The notes beneath the pieces are model-generated. The model was not told the DNA's origin. It did not search any database and saw only the letters and a list, made by a program, of their open reading frames with translations. Of a stretch of 64,000 nucleotides of DNA, positions 22,055 through 35,011 are shown piece after piece (position 1 is the stretch's first letter; every line of letters begins with the position of its first letter). The stretch lies in NCBI RefSeq assembly GCF_032854445.1, contig NC_088295.1, positions 39,915,385 through 39,979,384 on the forward strand, written 5' to 3'. Position numbers and translations under genes: made by a program. Source of the DNA: Liolophura sinensis. Lineage: Eukaryota > Mollusca > Polyplacophora > Chitonida > Chitonidae.

Positions 22055-22712
22055 ATACCTATTTTTACCCTTTGCTCTACATTTAGACAGTTGCACCCGG
22101 AATACCATTAACTTGAAAAAGGGGCGCTTAGGAAATGAATCCGAGACTAACACATACGTGGTGTGTATAAAGAAAAAAAAAGTTCCCACGCAGCTATTCG
22201 TAATCCTTTATATGGCATTTGAAAATGAGATTAATTCCACTCGCCAGTGAGGCGAGTGTCCGTGTATGAAAAAATGTTAGCAGGTATGCATTTTTGTACG
22301 ATAAATGTTGGAGGCTATGCAACATTACTTGGAATTGTTGGTTAACAGAATAAGAAATTCCCTTTAATACTGACATGTACACTTCTTACAATGCAGAGGT
22401 AAAAGCTTAATATCAATCTAAAAGGTTCTTGGAAGAAACAAATATATAAAACATATCGACAGGAAGAATCCATCTTTCTTGCCAACATCCGCAACTGAAA
22501 ATATTATTGAAAGAAAAACGGATCAGATGGTCTTTTGTATACTTCAAATGCTCGTAACCCACATTTCAGTATCTTACGTAGGAAAGGGATGGTAAATCTG
22601 ACCTAAAGTGATGCCAGAAAAATGAGAAGGATACAAGGAGAAAACTGGAGTTCAAATGACGAGAATCAGAAAACATTTTCTTGAGAGTGGAAAAAAATTC
22701 CTACATATTTGC

Positions 22713-22786
22713 AGGCACCAGAGGGATTCGAACCCTCGACCTCCAGTTTACTAGACTGGCGCTCTAACCAACTGAGCTATGGCGCC
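22713..22786 (-). tRNA. tRNA-Thr (anticodon AGT), copy 8
   Basis: All stems pair as in copy 7, with D-loop sequence AGTTGG. An oligo-T terminator (A7 on +, 22691-22697) lies about 16 bp past the 3' end. A and B boxes are intact. Confidence 0.93.
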
Positions 22787-23089
22787 CTACGTATTTAGAC
22801 CTTTTGCTCTACAATTAGACAGTTGTACCCGAAATACCGTTAACTTGAAAAAGGCGTGCTTAGGAAATGTATCCTAGACTAACACATATGTGGTGTATAT
22901 AAAGAAAAAAAATATTTCCCATGCAGCTCTTCGTAATCCTTTATTTGGCATTTGAAAATGAATTTTCTTCCCTCGATAGTGAAGAATATGTCCTTGTAAG
23001 ATATATTGTTAGCAGGTGTGCACTTTTGTACGATAAATTTTGGAGGCTATGCAACATTACTTGGAATTGTTAGTTAACAGAATAAGAAT

Positions 23090-23945
23090 CCTAAACTAAC
23101 ACATACGTGGTGTGTATAAAGAAAAAAAGTTCCCACGCAGCTATTCGTAATCCTTTATTTGGCATTTGAAAATGAATTTTCTTCCCTCGATAGTGAAGAA
23201 TATGTCCTTGTAAGATATATTGTTAGCAGGTGTGCATTTTTGTACGATAAATGTTGGAGGCTATGCAACATTACTTGGAATTGTTAGTTAACAGAATAAG
23301 AATCCTAAACTAACACATACGTGGTGTGTATAAAGAAAAAAAGTTCCCACGCAGCTATTCGTAATCCTTTATTTGGCATTTGAAAATGAATTTTCTTCCC
23401 TCGATAGTGAAGAATATGTCCTTGTAAGATATATTGTTAGCAGGTGTGCATTTTTGTACGATAAATGTTGGAGGCTATGCAACATTACTTGGAATTGTTG
23501 GTTAACAGAATAAGAATCCTAAACTAACACATACGTGGTGTGTATAAAGAAAAAATGTTCCCACACTGCTCTTTGTAATCCTTTATTTGGCATTTGGAAA
23601 TGAGTTTAATTCCACTAGCCAGTGAGGCGAGTGTCCGTGTATGAAATAATGTTAGCACGTGTGTATTTTTGTACGATAAATTTTGGAGGCTATGCAACAT
23701 TTCTTGGAATTGTTGGTTAACAGAATAAGAATCCTAAACTAACACATACGTGGTGTGTATAAAGAAAAAAAGTTCCCACGCAGCTATTCGTAATCCTTTA
23801 TTTGGCATTTGGAAATGAGTTTAATTCCATTCGCCAGTGAGGCGAGTGTCCGTGTATGAAATAATGTTAGCAGGTGTGCATTTTTGTACGATAAATGTTG
23901 GAGGCTATGCAAAAATTACTTGGAACTGTTGATTAACAGAATAAG
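23090..23945. repeat. 214-bp tandem subrepeat inside the array (about 4 copies)
   Basis: CCTAAACTAACACATACGTG recurs at about 23090, 23304, 23518 and 23732, a constant period of 214 bp. Each copy contains the flank segment from ACACATACGTGGTG to GGTTAACAGAATAAGAAT but no tRNA. The same junction (AATAAGAATCCTAAACTAAC or CCTAGACTAAC) occurs again near 24685, 24897 and 27475, so the subrepeat has expanded or been copied in several units. Confidence 0.9.
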
Positions 23946-24304
23946 AAATTCCCTTTAATACTGATATGCACACTACTTACACTACAGAGGTAAGAGCTTA
24001 ATATCAATCTAAACGGTTCTTGGAAGAAACAAATATGTAAAACATATCGACAGGAAGAATCCATCTTACTTGCCAACATCCGGAAGGGAAAATATCAATG
24101 AACGAAAAACGGATCAGATGGTCTTTTGTATACTGTAAATGCTCGTAACTCATAAGTCAGTATCTTACGTAGGAAAGGGATGGTAAATCTGACCTAAAGT
24201 GATGCCAGAAAAATGAGAAGGATACAAGGAGAAAACTGGAATTCAAATGACGAGAATCAGAAAACATTTTCTGGAGAGTGGAAAAAAAAACCCCACATAT
24301 TTGG

Positions 24305-24378
24305 AGGCACCAGAGGGATTCGAACCCTCGACCTCCAGTTTACTAGACTGGCGCTCTAACCAACTGAGCTATGGCGCC
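24305..24378 (-). tRNA. tRNA-Thr (anticodon AGT), copy 9
   Basis: Identical in sequence to copy 8 over the mature region, followed by a long oligo-T tract (A-run on + just below 24290). The upstream flank is the same as in copies 8, 11 and 12. Confidence 0.93.
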
Positions 24379-25066
24379 CTACATATTTAGACCTTTTGCT
24401 CTACAATTAGACAGTTGTACCCGAAATACCGTTAACTTGAAAAAGGCGTGCTTAGGAAATGTATCCTAGACTAACACATATGTGGTGTATATAAAGAAAA
24501 AAAATATTTCCCATGCAGCTATTCGTAATCCTTTATTTGGCATTTGAAAATGAATTTTCTTCCCTCGATAGTGAAGAATATGTCCTTGTAAGATACATTG
24601 TTAGCAGGTGTGCATTTTTGTACGATAAATTTTGGAGGCTATGCAACATTACTTGGAATTGTTAGTTAACAGAATAAGAATCCTAAACTAACACATACGT
24701 GGTGTGTATAAAGAAAAAAAGTTCCCACGCAGCTCTTCGTAATCCTTTATATGGCATTTGGAAATGAGTTTAATTCCACTAGCCAGTGAGGCGAGTGTCC
24801 GTGTATGAAATAATGTTAGCAGGTGTGCATTTTTGTACGATAAATGTTGGAGGCTATGCAACATTTCTTGGAATTGTTGGTTAACAGAATAAGAATCCTA
24901 GACTAACACATACGTGGTGTGTATAAAGAAAAAATGTTCCCACGCTGCTCTTTGTAATCCTTTATTTGGCATTTGGAAATGAGTTTAATTCCACTCGCCA
25001 GTGAGGCGAGTGTCCGTGTATGAAATAATGTTAGCAGGTGTGTATTTTTGTGCGATAAATGTTGGA

Positions 25067-25330
25067 TTTTTTTTTTTTTTTTTTTTTGATTGGTGTTTTA
25101 CGCCGTACTCAAGAATATTTCACTCATACGACGGCGGTCAGCATTATGGTGGGTGGAAACCGGGCAGAGCCCGGGGGAAACCCACGACCATCCGCAGGTT
25201 GCTGACAGACCTTCTCACGTACGGCCGCCAGCATGAGCTGGACTTGAACTCACAGCGACCGCATTGGTGAGAGACTCCTGGGTCATTACGCTGCGCTAGC
25301 GCTTTAACCGACTGAGCCACGGAGGCCCCC
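25067..25330 (-). mobile_element. SINE family A, full length, inserted in an array unit
   Basis: Starts with a T20-type run (poly-A tail on the - strand) and ends GCCACGGAGGCCCC, the tRNA-like head. Flanked by GATAAATGTTGGA at 25054-25066 and 25331-25343, a perfect 13-bp target duplication. Long pure tail and perfect duplication indicate a young insertion. Confidence 0.93.
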
Positions 25331-25743
25331 GATAAATGTTGGAGGCTATGCAACATTACTTGGAATTGTTGATTAACAGAATAAGAAATTCCCTTTAATA
25401 CTGATATGCACACTACTTACAATACAGAGGTAGGAGCTTAATATTATTCTAAACGGTTCTTGGAAGAAATAAATATGTAAAACATATCGACAGGAAAAAT
25501 CCATCTTACTTGCCAACATCCGGAAGTGAAAATATCAATGAACGAAAAACGGATCAGATGGTCTTTTGTATACTGTAAATGCTCGTAACCCACAAGTCAG
25601 TATCTTACGTAGGAAAGGGATGGTAAATCTGACCTAAAGTGATGCCAGAAAAATGAGAAGGATACAAGGAGAAAACTGGAGTTCAAATGACGAGAATCAG
25701 AAAATATTTTCTGGAGAGTGAAAAAAAAACCCCACATATTTGC

Positions 25744-25817
25744 AGGCACCAGAGGGATTCGAACCCTCGACCTCCAGTTTACTAGACTGGCGCTCTAACC
25801 AACTGAGCTATGGCGCC
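25744..25817 (-). tRNA. tRNA-Thr (anticodon AGT), copy 10
   Basis: Identical mature sequence to copies 8 and 9. Oligo-T terminator beyond the 3' end (A-run on + at about 25722-25730). Confidence 0.93.
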
Positions 25818-26419
25818 ATACCTATTTATACCCTTTGCTCTACAATTAGACAGTTGTAACCCGGAATACCGTTAACTTGAAAAAGGGGGGCTTAGGAAAT
25901 GAATCCGAGACTAACACATACGTGGTGGGTATAAAGAAAAAAAAAAGTTCCCACGCAGCTATTCGTAATCCTTTATTTGGAATTTGGAAATGAGTATTTT
26001 ATTATTTTGTACCATAAATGTTGGAGTCTATGCAACATTACTTGGAATTGCTGGTTAACAGAATAAGAATTTCCCTTTAATACTGACATGTACACTTCTT
26101 ACAATACAGAGGTAAGAGCTTAATATCAATCTAAACGGTTCTTGAAAGAAACAAATATGTAAAACATATCAACAGGAAGAAACCATCTTACTTGCCAACA
26201 TAACTGAAAATATCAGTGAACGAAAAAATGGATGAGATGTATCTTTCGCATACCTTAAATGCTCGTAACCCACAAGTCAGTATCTTACGTAGGAAAGGGA
26301 TGGTAAATCTGACCTAAAGTGATGCCAGAAAAATGAGAAGGATACAAGGAGAAAACTGGAGTTCAAATGACGAAAATCAAAAAAACATTTTCTTGACAGT
26401 GGAAAAAAAACATGCTTGC

Positions 26420-26493
26420 AGGCACCAGAGGGATTCGAACCCTCGACCTCCAGTTTACTAGACTGGCGCTCTAACCAACTGAGCTATGGCGCC
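26420..26493 (-). tRNA. tRNA-Thr (anticodon AGT), copy 11
   Basis: Identical mature sequence to copies 8-10. The terminator T-run lies within 20 bp of the 3' end (A8 on + at 26403-26410). Confidence 0.93.
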
Positions 26494-27097
26494 CTACATA
26501 TTGAGACCTTTTGCTCTACAATTAGACAGTTGTACCCGGAATACCGTTAACTTGAAAAAGGGGTGCTTAGGAAATGAATCCGAGACTAACACATACGTGG
26601 TGTATATAAAGAAAAAAAAAGTTCCCACGCAGCTATTCGTAATCCTTTATTTGGAATTTGGAAATGAGTATTTTATTTTTTTGTACCATAAATGTTGGAG
26701 GCTATGCAACATTTCTTGGAATTGCTGGTTAACAGAATAAGAATTTCCCTTTAATACTGACATGTACACTTCTTACAATACAGAGGTAAGAGCTTAATAT
26801 CGATCTAAACGGTTCTTGAAAGAAACAAATATGTAAAACATATCAACAGGAAGAAACCATCTTACTTGCCAACATAACTGAAAATATCAATGAACGAAAA
26901 ATGGATGAGATGTATCTTTCGTATACCTTAAATGCTCGTAACCCACAAGTCAGTATCTTACGTAGGAAAGGGATGGTAAATCTGACCTAAAGTGATGCCA
27001 GAAAAATGAGAAGGATACAAGGAGAAAACTGGAGTTCAAATGACGAGAATCAAAAAAACATTTTCTTGACAGTGGGAAAAAATTCCCACATTTTTGC

Positions 27098-27171
27098 AGG
27101 CACCAGAGGGATTCGAACCCTCGACCTCCAGTTTACTAGACTGGCGCTCTAACCAACTGAGCTATGGCGCC
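27098..27171 (-). tRNA. tRNA-Thr (anticodon AGT), copy 12
   Basis: Identical mature sequence to copies 8-11. It has a shorter T-run terminator (A6 on + at about 27077-27082). It is 678 bp from copy 11, the tightest unit period in the array. Confidence 0.93.
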
Positions 27172-28161
27172 CTATATATTTAGACCTTTTGCTCTACAAT
27201 TAGACAGTTGTACCCGAAATACCGTTAACTTGAAAAAGGGGTGCTTAGGAAATGTATCCTAGACTAACACATACGTGGTGTATATAAAGAAAAAAATATA
27301 TTTCCCATGCAGCTATTCGTAATCCTTTATTTGGCATTTGAAAATGAATTTTCTTCCCTCGATAGTGAAGAATATGTCCTTGTAAGAAATAATGTTAGCA
27401 GGTGTGCATTTTTGTACGATAAGTGTTGGAGGCTATGCAACATTACTTGGAATTGTTGATTTACAGAATAAGAATCCTAGACTAACACATACGTGGTGTG
27501 TATAAAGAAAAAATGTTCCCACGCTGCTCTTTGTAATCCTTTATTTGGCATTTGGAAATGAGTTTAATTCCACTCGCCAGTGAGGCGAGTGTCCGTGTAT
27601 GAAATAATGTTAGCAGGTGTGCATTTTTGTACGATAAATGTTGGAGGCTATGCAACATTACTTGGAATTGTTGGTTAACAGAATAAGAAATTCCCTTTAA
27701 TACTGACATGTACATTTTATACAATACAGAGGTAAAGGCTTAATATCAAGCTAAACGGTTCTTCGAAGGAACGTAAAACATAACGACGCGAAGAATCGAA
27801 GATATTTGCCAACATCCGAAGTGAAAATATCCTTGGATTTTTGCATTTCTTAAGTTCTCGTAACCGTCAGCATTTCATGTAGGAAAAGGATAGTGGATCT
27901 GAACTAAGGTAATGCCAAAAAAATGAGAAGGAGAAAACTAGAGTTCAAATGATGAGAATCAGAAACCTTTTTTTTTTGGAGAAAATCTTAATTTATTCAC
28001 AGTTGAACAAGGTACATACAAGATGACTGCAAACAAAATCATCTCACAAAGCAGCATTTAAAACAACAATATCACAGACAATTTAATCTGCTTTTGTGAA
28101 CATATATCCAGCTTAAATAATTCTCAGTAGATACAAAATAGATTGAAGGGTGGCTAGATAG

Positions 28162-31100
28162 TTAAATACGAAACAGAATCTTTCCATTCCTTAGAGTGCA
28201 TATTGCGTTGTTTTTACACCATAGTTTCTCAAATGATTGTTGGCTTAACCGTACAAAGTCAAGAAGAACTCTTGATTGAATAATTCCTTTTGCCGTGACT
28301 ATAACAGTCTTAGCATCTCTTCTACAGGCTGTTTTACTAAATACCATTTCGTTGCGGTTACGTCATATGGAAAACTGAATAACAGATATTAGATATAAGC
28401 ATACTAAGCTGTCTTTTTTATCAATATTTTCTAAAATCTTGTAAATTAACACCTTTTCATTCCAAACTAGGGATAAAACAAGCATACAACATAAAAATTC
28501 GGTTAAAGGATCTAAAAACCTGATTTACAATGTTGCACTCAACAAACAGATGTTAAACGGTTTCAGAAGACTGACAAAACATACAACTTTCGTCGGTAGC
28601 TATGTGCCTCCTTAATAATCTTTCCTTAACAGGCAGAATATCATGTACAAGTTTAAAAGAAAAATTTACCAAACTGTGATCCAAAAATGAATTAAAAACA
28701 TGTCTCCAAATAAAATTCCACTGAAGTTGTGGATACTTAACAACAACCCTAGGAAGGTCTACAACACTCTCGCCAAGCACTAAGGGCCAACTATAGTACA
28801 ACGGTTTTCGCTTTGAGTGTGGAATATTCCAACTGGCAAATTCAGGGCAAAATTTTCTCAGTGACATACCAATCCAATAAACGGCCAAATATCTCCATTC
28901 CGCGGTAGTACCATGCAATAACTTTAAGATATGCCGGACCGACAACGCTTTGTGTTTACATTCTATATTAGTAATATTCAGCCCACCGTTGTTAAAACAA
29001 TTATGTGTCATCGATGTCTGAATACATGTGGGCTTATTTTCCAAAGAAAACGAAAAACAGAACTCGTGCACTCAGTTATGCCCGTCGACGGCAGAAAAAC
29101 ACACTGGGCCGTGGACCATAATATTGACATAGCAACGGAGTTTAACAAAACAGACTTTCCTCTTAGAAACAGATGTCTACCATTCCATGATGTCACCTTC
29201 TGCTTCGAATTCAATTCCGAATGGTTTTTGCCAAAAAAAACCCCCCACAAATCTTGACATCCTCCTTCCAGGAAACATCCATCACGGCCGACCTGTCGAA
29301 ATTGCCCAAAGACAAGAAGGAATTTTTGGACACATTTAATTTAGCACCTAATGCCTTCCATACTTTTCCGCCGTGTTTATAACCATCGGAACCGATTTCT
29401 CATCACTCACAATGATTGTTGCGTCGTGAGCAAAGGGCCGATAACTTTGCCTCTTTACAGGAGCCGGGCATTTTAATACCCTTAATAATAGCATTATTCC
29501 TGACACCAGAGAGAAATGTTTCCAAAGATAAAACATACAGCAGCGCGCAAAGGGAACAGCCCTGTCGAACACCTCTAGATAAAGAAAATTTGTCTGATAT
29601 GTGACCATTTACAATGACGCTACTATTTATATCAGTGTACAGTATTTTAACCCAGTTACAAAATTCCTCTCCAAAAATGAATCGCTTTGAACACTTCTGT
29701 AAAAATGACCAGTCAACCCTATCAAAGGCCTTTTCATGGTCAAGGCTAAGGTAACAAGCTTTTAGGTCTTTTTGTTCCACATAATCGTAAACATTCCGAA
29801 GAAGACGTAAATTGTGGAAGATACTTCTCCCAGGTACATCACAAGTTGGTTCTGGTGAACTACACTACCTATCACTTTCTTTACTCTGTTACACAAAGCT
29901 TTGGGCATAATCTTGTAGTCTACCTTTAGAAGGCTGATTGGCCTCCAGTTTTTTAATATTGTCTGGGTTTTCGTAGTCCTTGCGCAGTAAAGTAATTAAA
30001 CCAGAGGGTAGAGATTGACTCATTTGTTTTTGTGCAAAGCATGAATTAACAACTTTTTGTGAACACCGAACCAATAAAGTCCCAATACTGCGCAAAAAAC
30101 TCGACAGGAAGACCATCCACACCAGGAGTAAGATATTTATGAATATCCTTCTTGACAGTCTTCATCAATTTCTTGTTCAGAATACAATTCTTTGTAGTAT
30201 GTTGTTATACAACTGGCAATGTCCCTTTGATCACTATGCAATACACTCACAGAGTCATGACATTTCAATTTAGTAATCATTTTCTTTCTCCCCCTTCCTA
30301 CTTCGCGCTTTATAAAATAATGGGTGGGTTTTTCATCCTGATCAAAATGAATAGCTTTAGCTCTGATAACCGTACCAGCGTGAGCTGCTTTATGCAGTGC
30401 ATTAATAGCCTGTTTGACATTTTCAATTGCAACACGGTTATTGACCGGGTCAACGATAAGCTGATAAAGATCTCTTTCGAGATCATTTAATTGAGTTCGT
30501 TTTAATGTGGCAACTTCTTTACAATGCTTCTGCATTATCAATTTACATGATTCTTTAAACTCATCCCATAAATCAATCGACCTGTCAGAATCACAACTGC
30601 TAAAATATCTACCAAACTCGTTTTGAATACTGTTCACAAGTTCGTTATTACCTACGACAGACACATTGCATTTCCAATAAAATGGCCCCCAGGTAATAAC
30701 ATTGTCAAAACAAACATCATTATAAACACAGCTGTGATCAGAAAAAAGCGGCTGATATGATATCTACGGCTATAACATAGGACACTGTTGAAGAGGGCAT
30801 ATAAAATCTGTCTAAATGACTTGCAACCTGACCCCTTGACCAAGAGTAACAAAGTTTGTCAGGATTTACTTCACGAAATATATCACATATACCAAACTCA
30901 TTTTTAAGGCATTCATTTCATTAGCACCATCAGTTCTCGAGTTGAGACTGCCCCCATTCTTATCTAAAATATTGTTTCCTACAAAATTAATATCACCCCC
31001 TAAAATAATCAAATCATTCCCATTCAACAATGTGTCAAGACCAGCAATAAATTCTCTTCTTTCGGTAGGACTATAAATCGCATACACACAAAGTAAGTTA

Positions 31101-31454
31101 ATAGCAGTATTATTTAAATCAAGCCTAACTGATATAAACCGACCCTGTGGGCACCTTGTAACTTTCCTTACCCTACAGTCAACTGAATAGCAAAAAATAA
31201 TGCCCACACGACGGCTTTGACTTGTGCCAAATGACCACAAACAATCTCTGGGGATATTTTGGGCTCTTAGTTTCATTATAGTTCTGAAAGTGTGTCTCTT
31301 GTAAAAATAAAACATCAATATCGTTGTCAAATACAAATTGTTTCGGTTTAACCTGGTTGTTAATATCTCTTAGCCCAATTACATTCATTGTAGCAAATCT
31401 AACTGAACTGTGAACAGACATTGTGATAGTAACTAGAAGAGCGTACATACCCAT
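28162..31454 (-). pseudogene. LINE copy 3 ORF2: endonuclease-reverse transcriptase, degenerate
   Basis: Endonuclease motifs: FATMNVIGLRD, LFLQETHF (31454-31179) and LIILGGDINFVG (the usual Phe of GDFN replaced by Ile). Linker block KPTHYFIKREVGRGRKKMI at 30664-30137. RT: DLKACYLSLDHEKAFDRVDW (LDHEKAFD Asp), YTDINSSVIVNGH, SRGVRQGCSLCALLYVLSLE at 29780-29403; the FADD region around 29440 is frameshifted. C-terminal LLHGTTAEWRYLAVYWIGMS and LVHDILPVKERLL with a CMFCQSSE zinc-like start at 29071-28553. Several frame breaks; not functional. Confidence 0.88.
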
Positions 31455-31609
31455 TTTTAAGCTAATTGGGTGTTATGCAACACAGTCGTTTGAGTCCTAA
31501 TCAACATCCGGGCGACGCCGTCCGCGGGATGCTTTCCTCTGTTTTCTTCCATTATGATGTTACAAGGTGGCAAAAGTCATACTCAGTCCCGTGACAAACG
31601 TTGCCTTCC

Positions 31610-32170
31610 CTAGGCGGCGACTGATTTCTTCTTCCGATACTCTAGGAGGAGAGTTCCACAATCTTCAGACGGTGAGGGAGATATTTCCATACCATTGCTT
31701 GAAATCACACAATTTACGTCAGGGTCACACACGCCATCCTCCTCGCCCTCATGTTTACTTTCCTTCATCAGTTTGGGCCTCTTTTGCTTCATTGGTTCAG
31801 GTGAGCGCACATTATGGACATCGGCCTGTACTATACCGACGTCAGCCTTTGGCCAGGGATCGTCCATCAGGGTAAAAATTTCAGGATCCGGTGAGGAAAA
31901 TGCCAGATCAACTACTTGCTCCGCTGAATCGACTGCCGCAGACACAGGTTCGGCATCTACGCCCGCGACGTCAGCACATTCTTTCGTCCCTTCACCAGAA
32001 TCAGCCATGTTTACGTTTACGTCAACGTCATCATCAACGTCAACCACAACATCATTGCCCGCGTTCTGAACGTTATTTATCTGGTACCGGCCGTCAGAAC
32101 CCACGTCAACGTCAGAATAGACGTCAACGTCAGATTCTATTACCCTTCGATTCCTTTTTATTACATACAA
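31610..32170 (-). pseudogene. LINE copy 3 ORF1, C-terminal half
   Basis: An open stretch of 186 codons rich in Asp/Val repeats (DVDVYSDVDVGSDG, VVVDVDDDVDVNVNM), followed by MKQKRPKLMKESKHEGEEDG and TLLLEYRKKKSVAA, which parallels the LLEYRKRKAFASRR end of LINE 2 ORF1. The N-terminal half lies 2 kb away at 34160-35011, beyond the inserted Crypton region. Confidence 0.8.
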
Positions 32171-34160
32171 CGCACTGCTTGGCGCTATGCCAAGTGCACA
32201 TTATCTGGGTCGTTAGACACCCCCCCCCCCCCCCATCACGAGACAGAAGCGTTTGACTTCTGGACGGGTCTATTGTAGTTCTATGGGTGGATAGAAGTTG
32301 TTGTTTACAATGAATAAAGCAGACGACAGATATAAACAAAGAAACAAAATAGCTATTTTTTTCTGTCGGAGCGAACGTTTATTTAAAAGAAGAAAAGTAT
32401 CAGGTTACAGATAATTTAAAGCCGATAGGGACGTTTGAATGCTACACAAAAGAGATAATAATGGTTTCACGAAAAGTTATTTTTCTTACATACGGACCTG
32501 ATAATTTCTTCCTCCGAGTCTTCCTTTCAGCGGCTTCTCCTAAACGTCGCAGTTGATCACAAACCATGGTATGGCAATCAACCAATGGGTCTAAAACAGA
32601 TCGGACCCATGATGTCTGATATTTCCCGCGATGCAAAACTTAGCCGCCGGTACACGAATCACTGCGTCCGGGCTACGACAACCACAGTTCTTGCTGATGC
32701 CGGGGTTTCTGTGATGGACGTTATGTCTGTGACAGGCCACCGCAATGAATCCAGTGTAGGGAGTTATGTCACCAAACCGTCCGTTTCAAAACGCCGTGAA
32801 ATCATCATTATCCTGCATGCTTCAAGTGTGTTATCAGAAAATGCTGAAAGTGAAAATGCCGTTGAGTGAAAATACTCCCATGTCAGTCACGCCACTCCCA
32901 GTGCAAATGCCAGAGGCTGTCGACTGTAATGTTACACATAACAATAGCAATACAACCCAAATGGCAAAATTCCAGTTTTCAGTCACGCCTCAAAGATTTG
33001 GAGGGCTGTTCAACAATACAACAATAAATAACAGCAGAGTTCACATCAACTTCACATCCTCTGGATAGCAGACTGGCTGCAGATCGACTCCCAATCCTTG
33101 TTTGATGTTTATCCGAGTTAAACTATTTTTTTTTATCCACAATGTTCAGTCCGTTTACTCATGTTTTCTCTCCGCGAACGCTATTGTCTGACTGCCGCCA
33201 ATATATTGCCGTTGACCCAGATCTTCAAATTTGGTACATCATGTGACCTTAATGCATGAGTGTGACGCGTATATTTTATGTAACAGTTCTGGTACGGCGC
33301 ACTGAGTGAAACATGTGCACGGGGCTGGTTTAATGTACATATAACTTTGTACAGATTGCGTCATTACAAATTTAAATTGCTATAGCCATCCATTGTATTT
33401 CACAATACAATAAACGCAAATCATATTTATTTTCATGATACCTTCAACATTTAAATTATAATATATTTATTTGCTTACTTATAATAAGCACAAACACATA
33501 TCTGTGATGTTTTTATTGTTTTATTATTTATCAACATATGTTGAGAAATTAATATTGAATTGAAAATGTGAACTGAAGTGTTCTATTATTTCAACATTCG
33601 TTACCCAGTGTTTATGAATTTGATACAGAACACAACACGACCGCAAAGCATTTACACAAGTAAACCAAATAAAATTCAGTGTCAAACTATTGTTAACCTA
33701 ATTTTGTGTGTTTCAATTATTATTTTTTCGTACGTAATTCAGACTTTAATTACGTTTAAACAGTTGAACTCCCCACTTTTGTTGTCGTTTTGCTGATGCC
33801 AGAGGTTTCCAGCTCCTTTAGCTCTCTCAGACAGAGTTTGGGAAAACTTTTGACCTGCCCGAACTCTCGCTGCCAGCAACTCCCCGGCTCACTGTCAGTG
33901 TTTGCAGCTGTTTGACACCGTGCCTGTCTTATCGAATCCCAACCTGATAACAGCGTCTTAGCTGAAAGCCGGACAATATGAAAGCAACCCTGCAGATGTT
34001 TTACTTTATAGTGCTATATTTTATAGTCGGAATTGTTTTCGAGAAACAAACGTATTCTTTTTATTATTCCATTCTAGTCTTGAAGCTTCGCCTTCGACCT
34101 AAAATATAAACTCTTCCGCATCGATTTGATGTAAAACTACCGTTAGACTACCCTGACGCG
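32171..34160. mobile_element. insertion in LINE copy 3 ORF1, containing the Crypton recombinase
   Basis: About 2 kb with no LINE similarity, flanked by the two halves of ORF1. It holds a C14 homopolymer (32220-32233), the recombinase fragment, and AT-rich DNA at 33070-33780 in which I see no gene. The exact ends are uncertain, because ORF1 is poorly conserved at the join and no target duplication is evident. It may be a truncated Crypton or a composite of several insertions. Confidence 0.55.
32525..33068 (+). pseudogene. Crypton-type tyrosine recombinase fragment (DUF3504-like), frameshifted
   Basis: The open frame reads WYGNQPMGLKQIGPMMSDIS, then LSRRYTNHCVRATTTTVLAD, VSVMDVMSVTGHRNESSVGS and YVTKPS. 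These are the C-terminal catalytic motifs of tyrosine recombinases: HxxR (NHCVR), GHRN, and a nucleophile Tyr after SSVGS. The arrangement is that of Crypton recombinases and the vertebrate host genes derived from them. A second frame (ending at 33068) holds the usual tail with QRFGGLFNNTTINNSRVHIN, so one frameshift lies near 32800-32870. The N-terminal half is missing or unrecognisable. Crypton would insert by recombination without terminal inverted repeats. Confidence 0.78.
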
Positions 34161-35011
34161 AACATTATTTCTTAAATCGACGTCGACGTCAATCTCAGAG
34201 GCATCGTCACCATGGCTTTCCGCTGTCTCAGTCTCAACGGTCACTTGTGTTCTAGCAGCCCGAGCATTGTCAGAAGTTACGCCTTTCACCCGCGCCGCGT
34301 AAGACCACCCTCGAGAACACTTACAGCATGCTGCTCAGACCCGCACATGCGACACAATTCATCGCAGTCTTTCTCACTGTGCGGATTTTCGTGCGGAGAA
34401 AAACCACTGCAGTTGTTACACCAAACCGACATACATTCCGCCGCCTTGTGGCTAGTTTGCCCACATTTCCGACATTCGCATCTCTGTCCATGATACGTGA
34501 ACATAACAAGGTCCCCATCGAAGTTGATGAAATTTGGAACATATCGCTCCTTGTGACACCGGAACTTGTACACCCGAATGCCTGTCCTCACATGGGACAG
34601 ATCACCATCAGAAACCTTGACTTTTTTCACCTCCAAACCCTGGCCTTAGGGTTTCAACGCCGTGGAAATCGTGTCGTCAGACATTTCATCTGATGCCCAG
34701 TGCACCGTCAGGTTCAAATACACAGAGCTTGCAGGCACAATATCCCATGTCGTTCCCCCGAGAAGAAAGCTTCCCTTGTTTACCAGTGCATTATATGCTG
34801 CAATTGTCGACACTCGAACATAAAAAATTTTCTTGAAATAGTTTTTCTGAAAAGTGACAAGGTCCGATTTTATATTTATTATCGCCCCTAACACAGCAAT
34901 GAAGTCCCTCTGCACTACCGTAGAAAATACAGAGCTATTCTTGGTAGATATGGTCACAGACAGTGTTCTCAAAGGCCTGCTCGCAGGCGGAAACGTAACT
35001 GGTCTCGACAT
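34160..35011 (-). pseudogene. LINE copy 3 ORF1, N-terminal half with zinc knuckles
   Basis: The frame from 35011 reads through FQKNYFKKIFYVRVSTIAAY and DIVPASSVYLNLTVHWASDE to a premature TAA near 34646-34648, then continues in the same frame: INFDGDLVMFTYHGQRCECR, ECRKCGQTSHKAAEC (perfect CCHC), VWCNNCSGFSPHENPH, then CRMCGSEQHAV, where a frameshift occurs. After the shift, WSYAARVKGVTSDN matches SYAARVKSDVSE in LINE 2. It is the best-preserved ORF1 N-terminus in the window. Confidence 0.82.
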
